From NCBI RefSeq assembly GCF_009720525.1, contig NZ_CP043930.1, positions 6,088,001-6,152,000 of the forward strand: a DNA stretch of 64,000 nucleotides. The letters are read 5' to 3'. The number at the start of each line of letters is the position of its first letter. Positions within the stretch are counted from its first letter, which is position 1. Made by a program: the position numbers and the translations under genes. Source of the DNA: Gimesia benthica (GTDB lineage: Bacteria; Planctomycetota; Planctomycetia; Planctomycetales; Planctomycetaceae). Below are positions 62,471-64,000 of the stretch, piece after piece. A model generated the notes under the pieces. The model was not told where the DNA came from. It saw only the letters and a program-made list of their open reading frames with translations, and made no database searches.

Positions 62471-63217
62471 ATGCAACGTCAATCGACAAGCGCTGGTCGG
62501 CGGGATTTTCTTAAGTGGTCTTCTTTCAGTCTGGCGGCATTTACCACCCCCGGGTTAATGGCAGAGGAACTGATCAGGACGCCTTCCATGACCGAAGGGC
62601 CGTTCTACCCGGATAAAATGCCCCTGGATACCGACAATGACCTGCTTGTGATTAACGATTCCATTACGCCTGCAGTCGGAGAGATCACGCACCTGACCGG
62701 TAAAGTTCTGGACAGCAAAGGGAATCCCCTGCGGAATGCCTTTGTCGAAATCTGGCAGGTGGACAATAAAGCCTCTTACATTCATACGCGTGGCGAAAAT
62801 AAAGAGGGGCGTGACGGGAACTTTCAGGGTTATGGCCGCTTCCTGACCGATTCCCAGGGGAAGTATTATTTCCGCACGATCAAGCCGGTTCCCTATCGGG
62901 CGGGACGCGGATTCCGCACGCCGCACATTCACGTCGCCGTCAGTCAGAACGGACACCGGATTCTGACTACGCAGCTGCTGGTCAAAGGGCATGAGATGAA
63001 CGCGGAAGATGGCGTCTACCGTCAGATCCGCGATCCTCGGCAGCGGGAAACGATTCTGGTCGATTTTAAACCGCTGCCCGATTCGAAGCTGGGAGAGCTG
63101 GCGGCGAACTTTGATATCATCCTGGGGAAAACCGCAGAAGAAAATCCGGATGGCACCATCAAGGGGGGCATCGGGAAATCCGAGTTCGGCAGCAGACAGC
63201 GTCCGCCCCGCAGGTAA
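62471..63217 (+). CDS. Intradiol ring-cleavage dioxygenase with TAT signal
   Basis: A 248-residue enzyme of the protocatechuate/catechol dioxygenase beta-like type. A Tat signal is present (GRRDFLKWS near residue 10). The mature part has TEGPFYPDKMPL, GKVLDSKGNPLRNAFVEIWQ and the iron-binding FRTPHIHVAV, with Tyr residues in the expected surroundings (PVPYRAG, YGRFLTD). Planctomycete paralogues of this type are secreted; the natural substrate is unknown, aromatic compounds are likely. GGGAGCAGG precedes the ATG. Confidence 0.92.
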   Translation: MQRQSTSAGRRDFLKWSSFSLAAFTTPGLMAEELIRTPSMTEGPFYPDKMPLDTDNDLLVINDSITPAVGEITHLTGKVLDSKGNPLRNAFVEIWQVDNKASYIHTRGENKEGRDGNFQGYGRFLTDSQGKYYFRTIKPVPYRAGRGFRTPHIHVAVSQNGHRILTTQLLVKGHEMNAEDGVYRQIRDPRQRETILVDFKPLPDSKLGELAANFDIILGKTAEENPDGTIKGGIGKSEFGSRQRPPRR

Positions 63218-63350
63218 TGACGGGGAGTGAACCGGTTTCGTACTCCTGACCGCTGCGAGAGTTGATCAACGGGAATGAGATCCCCATAATCGACACCAGC
63301 AGTGATCAACCGATTTCACTCCCGTCACACATTCTGCAGGAGCGCCTCAT

Positions 63351-63818
63351 ATGGATATCAGACAGCGGATCGAAGACTACCTGGCCGGACCGGAACAACT
63401 ACGACAGGCCATCCAGGGGATGACTGACGCTGAACTGGATGCTGCCCCAATTCCTGGAAAATGGTCGACGCGGCAGGTGGTGTGTCACATCGCGGACTTC
63501 GAACCCGTGTATGCAGATCGGATGAAGTGGGTGCTGGTAGAAGAGAATCCCCCGCTGCCGGGAGGCGATCCCGATCAGTTCGCTGAAAAACTGGCGTATG
63601 ACCAGCGCGATCTGGAAGAGGAACTGCAGCTGATTTCCGCGGTACGCAATCACCTGGGGCGGATCCTGAAGACATTGGAACCGGCTCAGTTCGAACGCAC
63701 AGGCATCCATACCCGTGATGGGGAATTGTCGCTGTGGACTCTGCTCGACCGGATCACGGGTCATATCCCGCACCATATCAAACTGATTCAGGAAAAGCGG
63801 GACGCGCTGGCCTCTTGA
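63351..63818 (+). CDS. DinB-like metal-binding protein
   Basis: A 155-residue DinB/YfiT-like four-helix protein: [21 protein letters not shown] and [17 protein letters not shown] hold the expected His triad (His46 and two C-terminal His). Relatives are thiol-dependent transferases or of unknown function. AGGAG precedes the ATG. Confidence 0.92.
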   Translation: MDIRQRIEDYLAGPEQLRQAIQGMTDAELDAAPIPGKWSTRQVVCHIADFEPVYADRMKWVLVEENPPLPGGDPDQFAEKLAYDQRDLEEELQLISAVRNHLGRILKTLEPAQFERTGIHTRDGELSLWTLLDRITGHIPHHIKLIQEKRDALAS

Positions 63819-63918
63819 GCCCCGAGAGAAACACGCGTTTGATTCCGCATCGGATATGCTATCATAGAATCTAAATCAGGTTTCTCTGATGAACCGTGGT
63901 CCCGTACCAGGGAAGTAA

Positions 63919-64000
63919 ATGATGACCAGTCTAGAACTTGAATCCAGTGTTGTTGAATGGGTGATTGAGCATCCCGAAGTGCAGGGGGTACTTGAATCTC
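63919..64000 (+). CDS. Start of a gene of unknown function (partial)
   Basis: An ATG at 63919 (or 63922) with GGAAG upstream opens at least 27 codons (MMTSLELESSVVEWVIEHPE…) up to the window edge. Too short to assign. Confidence 0.6.
   Translation, partial: MMTSLELESSVVEWVIEHPEVQGVLES

Overview
The window looks like chromosomal DNA of a planctomycete, most likely a Gimesia-type member of the Planctomycetaceae. This is an inference from gene content and style: moderately GC-rich DNA with small mixed-strand operons, many planctomycete-type hypothetical families (DUF3500, DUF1653, DUF2293, CPXCG, PcfJ-like, sulfatase-modifying-factor-like proteins), and a REP-like palindromic repeat. No ribosomal RNA or marker gene suited to phylogeny is present, and the assignment was not tested by search. 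There is no phage, insertion sequence, CRISPR array or origin that I can see.

Layout. 1-3,590: the end of a class III aminotransferase, an inverted pair of REP-like hairpins, thrS and tRNA-Val(GAC). 3,860-11,690: a copper/silver-type tripartite RND efflux operon (TolC-like protein, small Cys-rich protein, CusB-like adaptor broken by a frameshift, CusA-like pump). 11,690-15,520: a membrane HEAT-like protein, then a MarR-controlled group (MarR, pirin, DoxX, FMN reductase) with two matching palindromic operators. 15,890-29,500: housekeeping and signalling genes: PAS-GGDEF-EAL, a frameshifted hypothetical protein, a serpin, a dual-specificity phosphatase, class I aldolase, a TPR protein, an SLC13 permease, UV endonuclease UvsE and TspO. 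29,860-33,250: an arsenic resistance cluster (two ArsR regulators, a DUF488 protein, Acr3, thioredoxin-type ArsC, ArsI C-As lyase).

34,280-47,470 is the most notable part, an RNA-repair island. On the minus strand it encodes a P-loop kinase, a Thg1-like 3'-5' polymerase, an FCP1/SCP-like phosphatase, a SEC-C protein, an ATP-dependent RNA ligase, an HD-Pnk end-healing enzyme, the Hen1 3'-terminal methyltransferase, the three-domain Pnkp kinase-phosphatase-ligase and two nucleotidyltransferases. Several of these overlap by 4-11 bases. Two PcfJ-like genes lie within or beside it on the opposite strand. Together it holds two separate heal-and-seal RNA repair routes, 3'-end methylation that would mark repaired ends, and an enzyme able to rebuild 5' ends.

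47,490-64,000: an unusual acyl-carrier-protein/FGE-like fusion, a putative inverse autotransporter with a beta-helix passenger, a TetR/AhpD-like pair with twin operators, and a run of small hypothetical, membrane and enzyme genes (YggL, SET, DUF805, VOC, GNAT, SMI1/KNR4, DUF3500, intradiol dioxygenase, DinB).

Three genes are each interrupted by a one-base change in a homopolymer. These are either sequencing errors or real lesions, and the sequence alone cannot tell which.
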